Assembly (NCBI GenBank): GCA_033063855.1
Contig: CP093829.1
Coordinates: forward strand, 11,294,243 to 11,358,242
Direction: 5' to 3'
Origin: Smittia aterrima
Taxonomy: Eukaryota > Arthropoda > Insecta > Diptera > Chironomidae
DNA: 64,000 nucleotides
Both the position numbers and the translations under genes were made by a program. The notes under the pieces were generated by a model. That model did not search any database. It was not told the origin of the DNA and was given only the letters and a program-made list of their open reading frames with translations. This document shows, one piece after another, positions 51,164 to 61,669 of the stretch. Position 1 is the stretch's first letter; the number at the start of each line of letters is the position of its first letter.

Positions 51164-51730
51164 TTAATCAAAGGTTTCCATGAAGATCGTCACTAACAAA
51201 TATTTCTTCGACGGTTCATCCGACGCCTTAATGTCCACACGATACTTTCCACTTGGAAACATAAATAACATTTTATCCGGAAATTTAATGTTTGGCATCT
51301 CATAGCGTCCTTGGTATGGGCAATTCTTGATGAGTACTGGAGCAATCTGTGTGGCTGCATTTAGAAACGTTTTCACCAGAGGAGAAGGCTTCTTTCTTCC
51401 TGACATCATGCTGCACCAATCAACTTGAGGAATTTTGAAGAATTGACGATATTCAGAGTTTTCCAGTCTGTAAAGTCCGATGTGAGTCTGAAACAATCAT
51501 AAGTACATGGTAGAAAAAGTCTCAAATTCTTTTTAATAAATGCTCACGCTGATCTTGTAAAATGCCTTCTTAATGTTCACAGTAAAGTCAGCTGTTTGAT
51601 CCGTTCGATTGCAAACTTCAAATTCAACAACGTTGTTATCATCGGAGAAACATTCTACTGACAGAAACTTATACCTAATGGCAGCCGACTTTGACAGAAA
51701 TAATCCCAGGAAAAATAGTTGAAGCTTCAT
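51164..51730 (-). CDS. Secreted DUF1091-type protein, copy B
   Basis: Exons 51548-51730 and 51164-51487, 507 nt, 168 aa, the same exon lengths as copy A (183 and 324 nt). Signal peptide MKLQLFFLGLFLSKSAA. Family motifs FFKIPQVDWCSMM, LIKNCPYQGRYEMP and MFPSGKYRVDIKA are intact. Most differences from copy A are conservative substitutions with the frame preserved, so it is probably functional, unlike its duplicated neighbour. The intron is shorter (60 vs 142 bp). Confidence 0.82.
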
Positions 51731-52071
51731 CGTGAAGCTTATTTTCCGATGTGAGATATTTGAAAGTTTCATGAGCCGTGGGGATGAAATTCTAATTATT
51801 TGAGAGTTTCCATTACTATAAATCGTCAGAAATTACGCTGAAATTATCTTAAATTGTAGAATTAAAAAAATCAGATTGCTCTGTGAAACATTTTTCTTTA
51901 TTTTCTGTATGTTTGAGCACAAATTGTTTGAGAGAAAAATAGTAAACAAACTGGTCAAATGAGGTCAATTATCAGCAATAACGGATCATTTCCTGATGCA
52001 GTCGAAATATTCTTTTCGTTCTCTTCCTTAAACCATTAAGTTAGGCATTGAATCATGCTTTGCGTGTAAGT

Positions 52072-53428
52072 TCAGTAAGGTGCATAACGATGAGCACCAG
52101 GTGATGCTCCTCGTGGACGACGATCATCGAAAGAGTCGCGACTGAAATCTTCGTACATTCCAAAACCTCCTCTAGATCTTCCTGGAGGAGAACGACGTGT
52201 GAACATTTCACGGGACGATGGAGGGAAATCGCCGCGAGAAGGACCGCGCATTCCCATTGGAGGCGGAGGTGGCAAGCGATCCATTGTTGGATATGGTCTT
52301 TCTCGACCGCTTCGCATGGACATTGGAGGATAGCGACGTTCAAACATATCGCGTGCGTATTCATCTCGACGATCATAGTAATCGAAGTCACGGAATCCAT
52401 CAATTATTCTGTCTCGCAAGAAGGCTAAGATGTAAAGGAGAGAATGTTAGCTTTCAAATAATTATTATTAACAAATAATCTTACCAGGAGGCGGTGGCGG
52501 CGGAATAAAGCTTCCTCTTTCACGGAATCCTGGAGTTCCACCACGTTCGTTCCAGATTCGTGGACATTCTTTTGACCAATGTCCACTTCGACCGCAACGG
52601 TAACAGGATTCGGGATCTCCCATACCTTGAAAATCGAATAAGATTATTAGAAACGTGATTGACTTGAGGGTAAAAAGAACTCGAAGCTCTTCTCTGATTG
52701 TTGCAACCTCTAGTAATGAGATTACAGCATTCAAAACTTCGTAGACACCAGCAAATCCCTATCAAAACGTTAATCTGTGATATTTTTCAGTCAAAAAAGA
52801 TCGAAGAGCCAAGAATTTCAAATCTAATCACAGATTGACGATTGCGGGAGCTTAAAGCAACTTTCTTGTATGAAAGTCGTTTGTGATAAGCAGAGGAACA
52901 GAATAGATTATACTAATGCTATAATAAAATTATACCGGGCTTTTGGCGGACGCGACTTGTCGAAACCTGCACTTTCAAGTTTTGGCCATCAATTTGCATT
53001 CCGTTCAATTCTCGAATCGCATCATTAACGTTCACATTATCCTGGCATTCTAAGTGTACAAAGCCGTAATTCCGAATAACATCACATTCGAGCACCGTAC
53101 CGAACTTCTCAAATAGTTGACGAACTTCGTTGGAACGAGTCTTTTCTGTTAAGTTGCCGACGAAGATTTTCGTCGTGTTGCTGTTAATTGCTCGTCTCGA
53201 CTTTGCGTTTTCCACTTTTATAGCATTGCCATTAATCGTGTAGCCGTTGAGATTGGCGATAGCTTCCCGCGCGTCGTTCTCATTCGCATAATGGATAAAA
53301 CCGTAATTTTTTACGACATCACACTCCAATATGCTTCCATATTTCTCAAAAAGCGCACGAATTTCTGCTGCCTTCGTGCTTTCATCCAAATTTCCGATAA
53401 ACAATTTAAACGATTGAGCTCCCGGCAT
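52072..53428 (-). CDS. lark: RNA-binding protein Lark (RBM4 family)
   Basis: Three exons: 52936-53428, 52485-52625, 52072-52424, 987 nt, 328 aa. Two RRMs lie at ~7-75 (KLFIGNL, YGFIHY) and ~86-155 (KIFVGNL, YGFVHL), followed by a retroviral-type CCHC knuckle (CYRCGRSGHWSKEC) at ~173-186 and a Pro-rich, then Arg/Gly/Tyr-rich tail. This order is specific to Drosophila lark and vertebrate RBM4, which act in translation and splicing; lark is known for circadian eclosion output. Slightly shorter than the fly protein (about 350 aa). Start MPGAQSFKLF is the only sensible one. Confidence 0.95.
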
Positions 53429-54250
53429 TTCGATATTCTCTCGCGCGACTTGAATCTTGACAACCGAACTCGATATATCACGTTTTCCACCGAACGAACT
53501 GCCGATTTTCTATTGTGAAGTGAAAATATACGGAAAATTTAAAATTAAAGAATAACATATGAACAGTGTGGATGTGCTTAAGACCACAACTACACATCAA
53601 CACTGCTTAAAACTAATTAATGGATTAAAGCTGTTGCTTTAGAAAGATGCACCGGCTTCTTCTTGTTCAATATTTATCGTTTCCACCGAAAATTAAACGT
53701 TTAACTCACGGGATCACGCCACGGGCATAACAATTGATATTGTACAACCAAAGAATTCGATGGGATGACAAATACACTTGTTTGGAGACGGCAATTTCAT
53801 CAATCGCGTGGGTTTTGTTGTTGTTGCGTCTTCAAATTTCACTTCAATATTTAACGAAGGATTCGATACTTACATGTTAAATTTTATGTTTCCTTTATAA
53901 GTTAACTTCTCTTGCAACCAGTTATGATATTTACAAATTGAATGACTTTTCACCACTGTCGGGAAACAGATTTTTCACAAAAATGAAAGCTGAATTGAAT
54001 TGCTGTAATAGTCCGCTGCTCAGCTTTAAGATTTTGATCACACTAGGAATCACTTCGGACTGTGGTCACATTAAGGAAATATTTTCCTTTAAAATATTGT
54101 TCTTTAAATACCTTTCTTTAATAGGAAGTCGATAAAATCTATGACTTCTTAAAGTTTGGTTTTCGTTACTAACTAATTAAAATAAATTCACTCTTTGAAA
54201 TAAATTTAGTTCTTGGGCCAAAGTACCAAACAATCACAAAAAATAAAACG
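53429..54250. promoter_or_regulatory. Divergent intergenic region, lark/GTF3C5
   Basis: 822 bp between start codons of opposite orientation; it must contain both 5'UTRs and promoters. No coding or repeat signal seen. Confidence 0.45.
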
Positions 54251-55641
54251 ATGGAGCTCAAAAAAAGTAACGATGTAAAGACTTTAATAGCAATTGAATA
54301 TCCGGGAAGAGTTGTAAACGTAGACAAGATGGTCGAGACTTTGGGCGGCATCGAGGACTTATCCAAAGCATTTCAGGAAAAACAAAAACTTCAGCTGAGA
54401 TTCAGACAAAATTTCTTTGCTAAGCCGGCTATTTCTACAGATTCTCAAGAACAAACAGGAATGTTAGTAAAAGTGAAAACAAGAAGATCGAAGAAGCATC
54501 CAGAGAAGAAACCCGAAATAGTGTCTGCAGAAATCGTTGGAACTGTTGCTAGTGGCTACAAATTTAATAATCCGTGCGACTTCCAATATTTACCAATTCA
54601 ATTCAACGAAAAAACACGTAAAACCGAGAATATTTATCATGACTGTGTACCTGAAGATATCAACGTTGGTCCATCATGGTTTCGGTAAGAATCATTATTA
54701 GAAGATAGCAAGATTCAGATAAGAATATTTTTTCCTTCAGGGACAAACCAGATGCACAAATCTTTCTTCCACCTTCTTCTTTCGTACGAAGCGATATCAT
54801 GCAACCGACTGTACTGAAGAATGAAACGAATGCTGGAGAGAGTGAAGAAAATATTAAGTTTGCCTCTACTAATAGACAAAGTAGAACTACAAATGGCATA
54901 GCAATTCCATTCAACTTGAACGAGCCTGTTCCTTCGAAGCCAAAAGATGCTGTCAAAGATAACTACGCAAGTAACTGGATAACTCCAGGAGATGTCGACG
55001 CAGTTAAAAAAGTCTTTAGCGAAAGACCCATTTGGACATTGCAATCGCTTCGAGCTCATATGCAACCGCCAATTAGTCGTCTTAACTTCATTCTTGCTAC
55101 GATAGCATTCTATTACTCAACGGGACCTTGGCGAAACTGTTTCGTTCGCTTTGGCTACGATCCACGGAGAGATTTTGAAAGTCGAAATTATCAGTTGGTT
55201 GACTATCGAGTAAGAGCTGGTGCAGGGTTCAAAGAGGAATTAAACTCGCGAAGCCAAATTTATGCCAGCAAACGAAATAAAGATCCGGAATCAATTTTCA
55301 CACCAGACACAATTCCACCCTTCCGCGCTCGACATTATCAATTCGTCGATATACACGTTCCGAAAATTCAAGATATGATTGAGAAAATACCAACACCGCT
55401 ACAATCAGGAGTTCAGTGCAACGAAAAGCGCGGTTGGTTACCTGGCGGTTTCATGGAAGAATGTCGTAATATCTTAAGCGAGATTGCTGAAAGTAATATG
55501 CGAAAGCTTTGTAACGAGAAGAATATCTCATTCGATGATTTCTCTATCAAGTCTGCGACTGTTGAACGTGATGAAGGTTCTGATAGCGATGAAACTGAAA
55601 CTCAATTTCCAGAGGACGTTGACGTTAATGACGATGATTGA
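54251..55641 (+). CDS. GTF3C5: General transcription factor IIIC subunit 5 (TFIIIC63/Tfc1)
   Basis: Exons 54251-54684 and 54741-55641, 1335 nt, 444 aa. This is the A-box-recognising TFIIIC subunit that pairs with the GTF3C3-type arm to recruit TFIIIB for tRNA-gene transcription. The N-terminal dimerisation region shows the family motif IEYPGRVVNVDKMVETLGG (residues ~15-35). The central DNA-binding part has RPIWTLQSLRAHM and STGPWRNCFVRFGYDPR. The tail is acidic (DEGSDSDETETQ, DVDVNDDD), as in orthologues. Diverges from lark. Confidence 0.93.
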
Positions 55642-55718
55642 AGTTAATTTCTTTTACAAAATAAATAAACTCAGATTTTATTTCCAAGTGGCGATTTAGT
55701 TGAGTTTCTCATTTCGTA

Positions 55719-56303
55719 ATGGAAGGACCATTCTTCATCATTTTCTTCATTTCGTTTGCATTTGGCAAAGAAAATGTTAAAACTCACAAATTTTTGGGTT
55801 TAACTTGTGAAACTTCCGACCCGAAAGTTATTTCAGTTTTTGTTTGCGAGATAACACGAAACACGACATTAAACTTTTCGTTCGAATTCATTCAGCCTTT
55901 CGAAGAACTTTTGGTAACTTTAAGTTTAGTGGAGAACTACGAATAAGAATTTGAACAATTACAGCTTACGGTAGATACTGGAATGAAAGTGGGCAATAGC
56001 TATCGACAGATTTACAAAACGCCAACGATTGATTACTGCACTTTCGCGAAAGGCGTTCAAATGTCCAATCTCTTCACACTATTTCGCAGTGCAATTGATC
56101 AAGTCAAAATCGATGCAAAGCTCTTTCATCAGTGCCCCTATCAAGAACGAATTGATGTCAGAAATCTTGATGTCAAAGACGAATCCTTTTTTATAGTTTA
56201 TCCATCTGGAGTTTACAGAAGTGTCGTTGTGGTGTCGAACAAGAAAGATAATTTAACCTTGACCTTTGTCACCGCAATAACGACACCAATCAAGTTTGGA
56301 TGA
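55719..56303 (+). CDS. Secreted DUF1091-type protein, divergent copy C
   Basis: Exons 55719-55913 and 55965-56303, 534 nt, 177 aa. Signal peptide MEGPFFIIFFISFAFG. It shares the one-intron structure and the landmarks of the family: YKTPTIDYCTF, FHQCPYQERIDVRN, VYPSGVYRSVVV. Similarity to copies A and B is low outside these motifs, so it is an older paralogue on the opposite strand. It starts only 77 bp after the GTF3C5 stop. Confidence 0.8.
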
Positions 56304-56655
56304 AGCTTTAATTACATTTTCTTTTTATTACAAAGCTTCAATGAAATGCACAAAGTTTTTTTTTCAATTAAAAATCGCTTTCGAGTTACTTAAAGCATTG
56401 AATGCATTTTGATGTCTTAAGAAACTGAGGCTAGTGAAATATTGTTTCCCGTCGACTAACTCAAATAGTTTTGCTTCTCCTAGATACGATCGTTGATTAA
56501 TGATAATGATCAGTCTCGGTACAAGTTTAATGTGCCAGCTAATTAACCAGCTTTTAAAACAAATTGTATCGAGACATATCAAAACATCATTTTGTTCACT
56601 TAATAATTATTTCCGGCTGACTTTTCTAATTCGTCCACTAACCGCTCTCCGAAGC

Positions 56656-57538
56656 TTACATTTGTGGAAGGTTCAACAGAGTTCCTTGTCCCGAAGGCAG
56701 ATAGTTGACACCTCGTGATCTCGAGAGTTGGTAAGCAATATCTTCAGCAGCTTCAATTCTTCTTAATTCAATCAGACCGTCACCAGCTTCCTGGAAGGCT
56801 CTCGAGAGCATTTGAGCGGCCTCAGCGTCACCCTCAGCTGAAATTACAGTGGCCTGTTTCTGTTGCTCTGCTTTCTCTACGAGGAAACGAGCTTTCTCGG
56901 CTTCTTGTTGAGCGACTTGTTTCATCTCAACAGCTTGTGTGAACTCTTTGCCGAAAGTCAAATGAGTGATGGAAATGTCGTCGAGGATAACTCCAAACTG
57001 TTTAGCACGTTCAGTTAAATCCTCATTTACCTTTTGTGAAACCATCTCACGTTGAGTAATAAGCTCCCCAGCATCAAACTGAGCGACGACAGCTTTCAGC
57101 ACTTCAGTCGTGATTGATGGAAGTACTCGCTCATCGTAATCTTGACCAAGAATGCTGTAGATTTTTGGCAGTTGATCAGGCACTGGTCGGTACAAGATAC
57201 GCAATGTGATGTTGACATTTTGTAAATCTTTCGAGCCGGTAATGACAGGAACGTTGCGGGGCTGTGAGCGAATGTCGAAGATGATTGGTCGTTGCACCCA
57301 AGGAATAAAGAAATGGGTTCCTTCGCCCGTCACGTCTTGTTTGATTCCAGTAAAGCGATCGAAAATAACAGCTCTATGTCCTCCATCAACTAAAAACATG
57401 AAACAACAACACGATGAACAAAAGTTAATGCGCACCGTCGAGTGAGAACTTACCGTTGTACAAAGCTGAATTGACAACTCCACCGATGACTGCAACGCCC
57501 AAGCCAAGTTGACCAAGTCTGTTCAAAAATTGTGCCAT
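56656..57538 (-). CDS. PHB1: Prohibitin-1
   Basis: Exons 57454-57538 and 56656-57389, 819 nt, 272 aa. It forms ring complexes with PHB2 in the mitochondrial inner membrane. The N-terminal hydrophobic anchor (LGQLGLGVAVIGGVVNSALY) is followed by the PHB/SPFH domain (GGHRAVIFDRFTGIKQDV, GTHFFIPWVQRPIIFDIRSQ) and a C-terminal coiled coil (~175-250). Length matches the fly orthologue l(2)37Cc. An acceptor just before the ATG (ctgcag) suggests a 5'UTR intron. Confidence 0.96.
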
Positions 57539-58060
57539 TTCGTAGTGATCTGCAAGAACAAAATTAATTTCGTGTAGATAATCGCGATTGCATCATTCGA
57601 GGTTAGAAAAGAAATATTGAAATATTTATAAGTTATCTAAATCATTGTTGTTACTTATTATGAAATTTATGATAAGTATTTTTCTTTAAATCAGCATAGT
57701 TTATTGTCACAATTAAACAATTAGAGAGAAGATTTTAAATAAAATTGCATTAGAAAATTTACACTAATTTATTTTAAGAAGAAAGTACTCAGTTTCACTT
57801 GAAAGATTTCAATTTTTCTAATAATGTACGAGATGTCAATTGTTGTACACTTACTCTAAACTTTGTATATTTATTATTTCGCAAGTGAATTAAGGAATTT
57901 TTCAGCCGATTTTTGTGGAACTTTTCCTTCGCGTTGAATCCGATGTCGATGATTTTTCAACCGCGAAGGTATTTTTTCATGGGATTTGATGCGTCGGCTG
58001 AAAAATTCAACGGACAACCAAAACGACAGAGAAGAGAGCTGAAATTTAATTTTTGCAAAA
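57539..58060. promoter_or_regulatory. Divergent region, prohibitin/coiled-coil gene
   Basis: 522 bp between diverging starts. Includes the presumed prohibitin 5'UTR intron and a near-palindromic cggctgaaaaattc / tttttcagccg pair around 57898-58010. Confidence 0.4.
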
Positions 58061-60380
58061 ATGTCGTCGGTGAGTTGTTTTTATAATCTATTTATAGCTT
58101 AAAGTGACAAGATCATTCTTCTGCATAGGAAAACAATGAAAGTCACGATGAATTGAGCAATGAAACAATCTCGAACCAAGAATTGCAAGCATGGCGTCAG
58201 GAGGAAAATAAAGTCAGAACCACAGCAGCTATAATTGAAGTTTCTCGTCAAATTTTACATTTGGAAGATGGCACCGAAAGAGTCTATCAAAATGAGATGG
58301 ACATTCAGGAGAAAATGAAGGTAAAATAAATATTCACTCTTTCCTCGTTTTTTCCTAACCTCACTTTTACATAAATAGGACACCGAATCCAAAATCGCCA
58401 CTTCCTATTCAGATCTTGAACACTTCCATAGCAAAGCAAACGAAGTTGAACCAATCTCTAAAACAATCTGTTGCAGAACGAGCAGCCTTATCCGTCGAAT
58501 TAATGTTGTTGTCAATGGTAAATTCCGCTACTGGGTGAATCAGGCTTTCTCCATTGAAAATAAATTTGAAGCTCTGAAAGCTAACGACGGAAAGGAAAAC
58601 CTCCGTTCCATTAAAGCAATGAATGAAAAACATCTTCAGCTTAAATGTTTGACGAAATCAACCGAGGCATTCAACTTGAATGTAACTGCAGTTGATCATA
58701 AAATTGAAGCTTTAGAAGCTGCCATTTTTGCAGAAAAAGGAAAGCTTTCCAAAATTGAAGCCGAAGGTCAACAAGTTAATGTGCTTATAGAAGAATTGGA
58801 GACCGCGAAGACATCAATAACTCGCATTGAATCTGAGATTGATAACAAGAAAAAAGTGGTTGACAACTTATTGAATGTGCAAATCGAAAACCTTACTGAT
58901 CAGCTTGACATTATAAAGAAAGAAACCATTGACATACTTGCACAGCATCAGAGCGTTCGTGACGAGGAGAAAGTTTGTGAGCAATTGATGAATGACTATA
59001 GTTCACTGGTAAGTTTCTTTAACTTGTTATTAAGCAATAGAATAACAAATATTTATCATCAGGTTATTTTGATTAAATCCAAGGACGAACTCGAGGATAT
59101 GCAGGCCTGCGAAATTTTCCAGAAGCATATCATGAATCAGGAATTCTATAAAACTGAAATGGAACCTGTTATGGAATTACTTTCTGATCAAACAAACATC
59201 AACAAGGACTTGGAGAACTATGTCACTGAAGAAGAGGCATTGAAGCAACAAGTTACTGTCGTGACGCGTGAATTAGAATTGCTGCGATCACAGAAAAATC
59301 AAACAGTGAACTTAATTAAAGATATCGACCTCGAATTGGACGCTATCAAGAAAGTTGCAGCAAGTATTCAAGACGAAAATACAATTTTGCAAGAGGAAAT
59401 ATCAAATATGGTATCATTGATTGCAAAGGAACTAGCAATTGAAGTTCGTGAAGCGGAAGAACAAATGACGAGCCAATTGAAGCTAAATATGCAGTTAAGA
59501 TCCTTGGTACAACGCGAAAATGACCAACGTGTGACAATTAAAATGAAGTCTGAAGGGAAGTCGTCTCAAATGAATGCACCTCAGAAGCCTGAAGCAAAAT
59601 CTACTCAGAAACCAGAAGAAAAATCTTCTCCAAGGAACTCTATTCTGAAGGAACCAGGACAGTCTAATGAACAAAAGCGACGCCATGTTTCGTTCTCTAC
59701 AGTGTCAAATCCTTCTTACTCTCCTAAATTGGACACTTCCAAGAAACGCGCAAAGTCATTTGGTACCGCTTCTCCAATCGTGGACACTTCCAGAAAACGC
59801 TCAAAGCCTTTTGTAGGGGCTAACGAAAACTCGTCACCACGAGTCACATCGCCACCTAAGAAATTGAAGAGATCTCCAGTCAAAACAGCAGTAAAATCTC
59901 AAACTTTGGTTAAGCAAGAAGAAAAGGTTGAGGATCATGCGATCGACGGTGATGAACAAGATGACGATGATTCGGTAAGTGCAAATCAATTAAATTTGAG
60001 AGCGAAATAAAGTTAAAAACATTTTTCCCTACATTTCTAGTTGAATTTCACGGTTCACACTTCTCCAATCGTGGACACTTCCAGAAAACGCTCAAAGCCT
60101 TTTGTAGGGGCTAACGAAAACTCGTCACCACGAGTCGCATCGCCACCTAAGAAATTGAAGAGATCTCCAGTCAAAACAGCAGTAAAATCTCAAACTTTGG
60201 TTAAGCAAGAAGAAAAAGTTGATGATCATGCGATCGACGGTGATGAACAAGATGACGATGATTCGGTAAGTGCAAATCAATTAAATTTTGAGAGCGAAAT
60301 AAAGTTAAAAACATTTTTCCCTACATTTCTAGTTGAATTTCACGTTCAACACAGATATCGACAGCTCTAGCTTCTTCTAA
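58061..60380 (+). CDS. Coiled-coil protein with SILK + RVxF-like PP1-docking motifs
   Basis: Six exons: 58061-58069, 58129-58320, 58379-59008, 59063-59974, 60041-60265, 60333-60380; 2016 nt, 671 aa. Residues ~20-450 are largely heptad-rich coiled coil. The C-terminal third is basic and Ser/Pro/Lys-rich. It holds NSILKEPG (SILK at 470-473) followed by KRRHVSFS (HVSF at 485-488), then three SPxxDTSxKRxKSF/P-type repeats, ending in acidic DEQDDDDS and NTDIDSSSFF. SILK plus RVxF is the known two-part docking site for protein phosphatase 1, as in KNL1/Spc105. I do not recognise the family. A mitotic, nuclear PP1 recruiter is an inference. Exon 5 is a recent duplicate of part of exon 4. Intron 3 (54 nt) has no stop, so retention would be in frame. 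Confidence 0.75.
59769..60351 (+). repeat. 291-bp tandem duplication spanning exon, intron and acceptor
   Basis: 59769-60059 and 60060-60351 are near identical (a handful of substitutions and one inserted T). Each contains the end of a coding exon, the donor, a whole ~66-bp intron and the start of the next exon. The copy therefore arrives with working splice sites and keeps the frame (225 nt exon). Confidence 0.9.
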
Positions 60381-61669
60381 GTAATCGGATATCATAATCA
60401 TCTCTTTTATTCATTGTTTCCTATCTCGATGCAATGATTAGATTCACTTCTATTCGTACTCGCATCAACGTAAATGCTAACCGATTCCATTTCCGATTCA
60501 TTTTCTTTCAAATCCATTTCACTAATACAAAAAAAAATATTCTTCGTATTCACTCGTGACTCGTGTGAGCGCGTAATGGTCAACTCATTAAAAATTAATA
60601 AACAAATTATCCTTCGTAGTTTTACTTTCCGAAATTCTTTCACCGTTTGAGTTTCATTTTCAGTCGGCTCGTGATTTCCATTCGAATCAAACGGAACAAG
60701 TTTTTACGGAATAAAACGTGATAAGAGATTTGAGAGTTTTTGCATGCTTGAAAACAACGAAAGGCTCAATAATTGATAGTAAGCATGATGCTTAGTTAAA
60801 ACGGGTAGAATTGGTTTTAAGTGAAAGTGAATAAATGCGCAATTTGTTTGAGTGTCGGGGTCGTTCCCACGCTAATCTATAGGACTTAATAATTTATAAA
60901 CCGTGACCGAGAGATGATGACATCATCGAACTGTAAGAGAAGGGTTTTCTTCTGCCGATCTTCATTTTAAGAATTAGACGAACGAACCAAGGATTACTTT
61001 ATTTAATTGAAACCTAACTTACATGAGTCAAGCATTTCTAAACATTTCAACGATTTTCTGTCTAATCACTCGAAAACAAAGATCCGCTAGATGATTACTC
61101 GATTTTAATATTACGATGGAAACGTGGGAGCTTTTCAAACAAAGCTTTAATCGATAATTCAACGTAAATGGGCAAGTTTTGGCAGCGGGAGGGACGAAAG
61201 GGCCTATAAAATCAATCAATAGAGTCATTGCTATCGTTGAAAGCGATCTTCGGTCACTAAACCTTTCGATAACAAACAAAACTCCGACTCTGTACGAGAA
61301 CAGACACAACACATGAAAATCCTTGCCATTAACTAACGTCAATTGTTGTCGTTAACATGGCGTGTCCATCCAACAGAAAATGCTCGCGCACAAGCCGGAA
61401 AAGTGAATCACATGTTGACGTGATTTTATCTGAACGACAAAATCAAAGTGCAACTCACTTAATTGCGCAATTAAGCGACGGAAACGACTCTGTTTGGGCT
61501 GGGAATTTTCGCGAAAGTCATTGTCAATGAAGGACTTTGACAAATGAAAATAAGATTCCTTTCTTCTCGTTTCTTTTAGTAAACAAAGTTTATTATGTTA
61601 GTTAAGTGAAAACAATTTTTATACAAATTGACAATTGAAGAGAATAGAAACTAAAACTGCGAATGGATA
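60381..61669. other. Intergenic, upstream of the adenylate-kinase-like gene
   Basis: No long gene. Contains a TATA-like ctataaaa at 61203-61210 and a 57-codon ATG-initiated frame at 61357-61530. Probable promoter region for the following gene. Confidence 0.4.
61357..61530 (+). CDS. Possible 57-aa small ORF
   Basis: ATG at 61357 (aacATGG context), TGA at 61528-61530. The peptide starts MACPSNRKCSRTSRK and contains HLIAQLSDGNDSVWAG. It lies ~150 bp downstream of a TATA-like box and 140 bp before the kinase-like gene, so it could be an upstream ORF in that gene's leader or a separate peptide. No family recognised. Confidence 0.2.
   Translation: MACPSNRKCSRTSRKSESHVDVILSERQNQSATHLIAQLSDGNDSVWAGNFRESHCQ

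Larger units (their letters stand above)
50356..51868. repeat. Segmental duplication, unit B
   Basis: Second copy of the 48137-49857 segment, same orientation, shortened by internal deletions. It is directly followed by unique sequence leading to lark. Confidence 0.85.

Noticed and set aside
58520..58545. Possible 26-bp intron (gtaaattccgctactgggtgaatcag) in the coiled-coil gene
   Set aside because: Far too short for splicing, and the frame reads through normally as GKFRYWVNQ.
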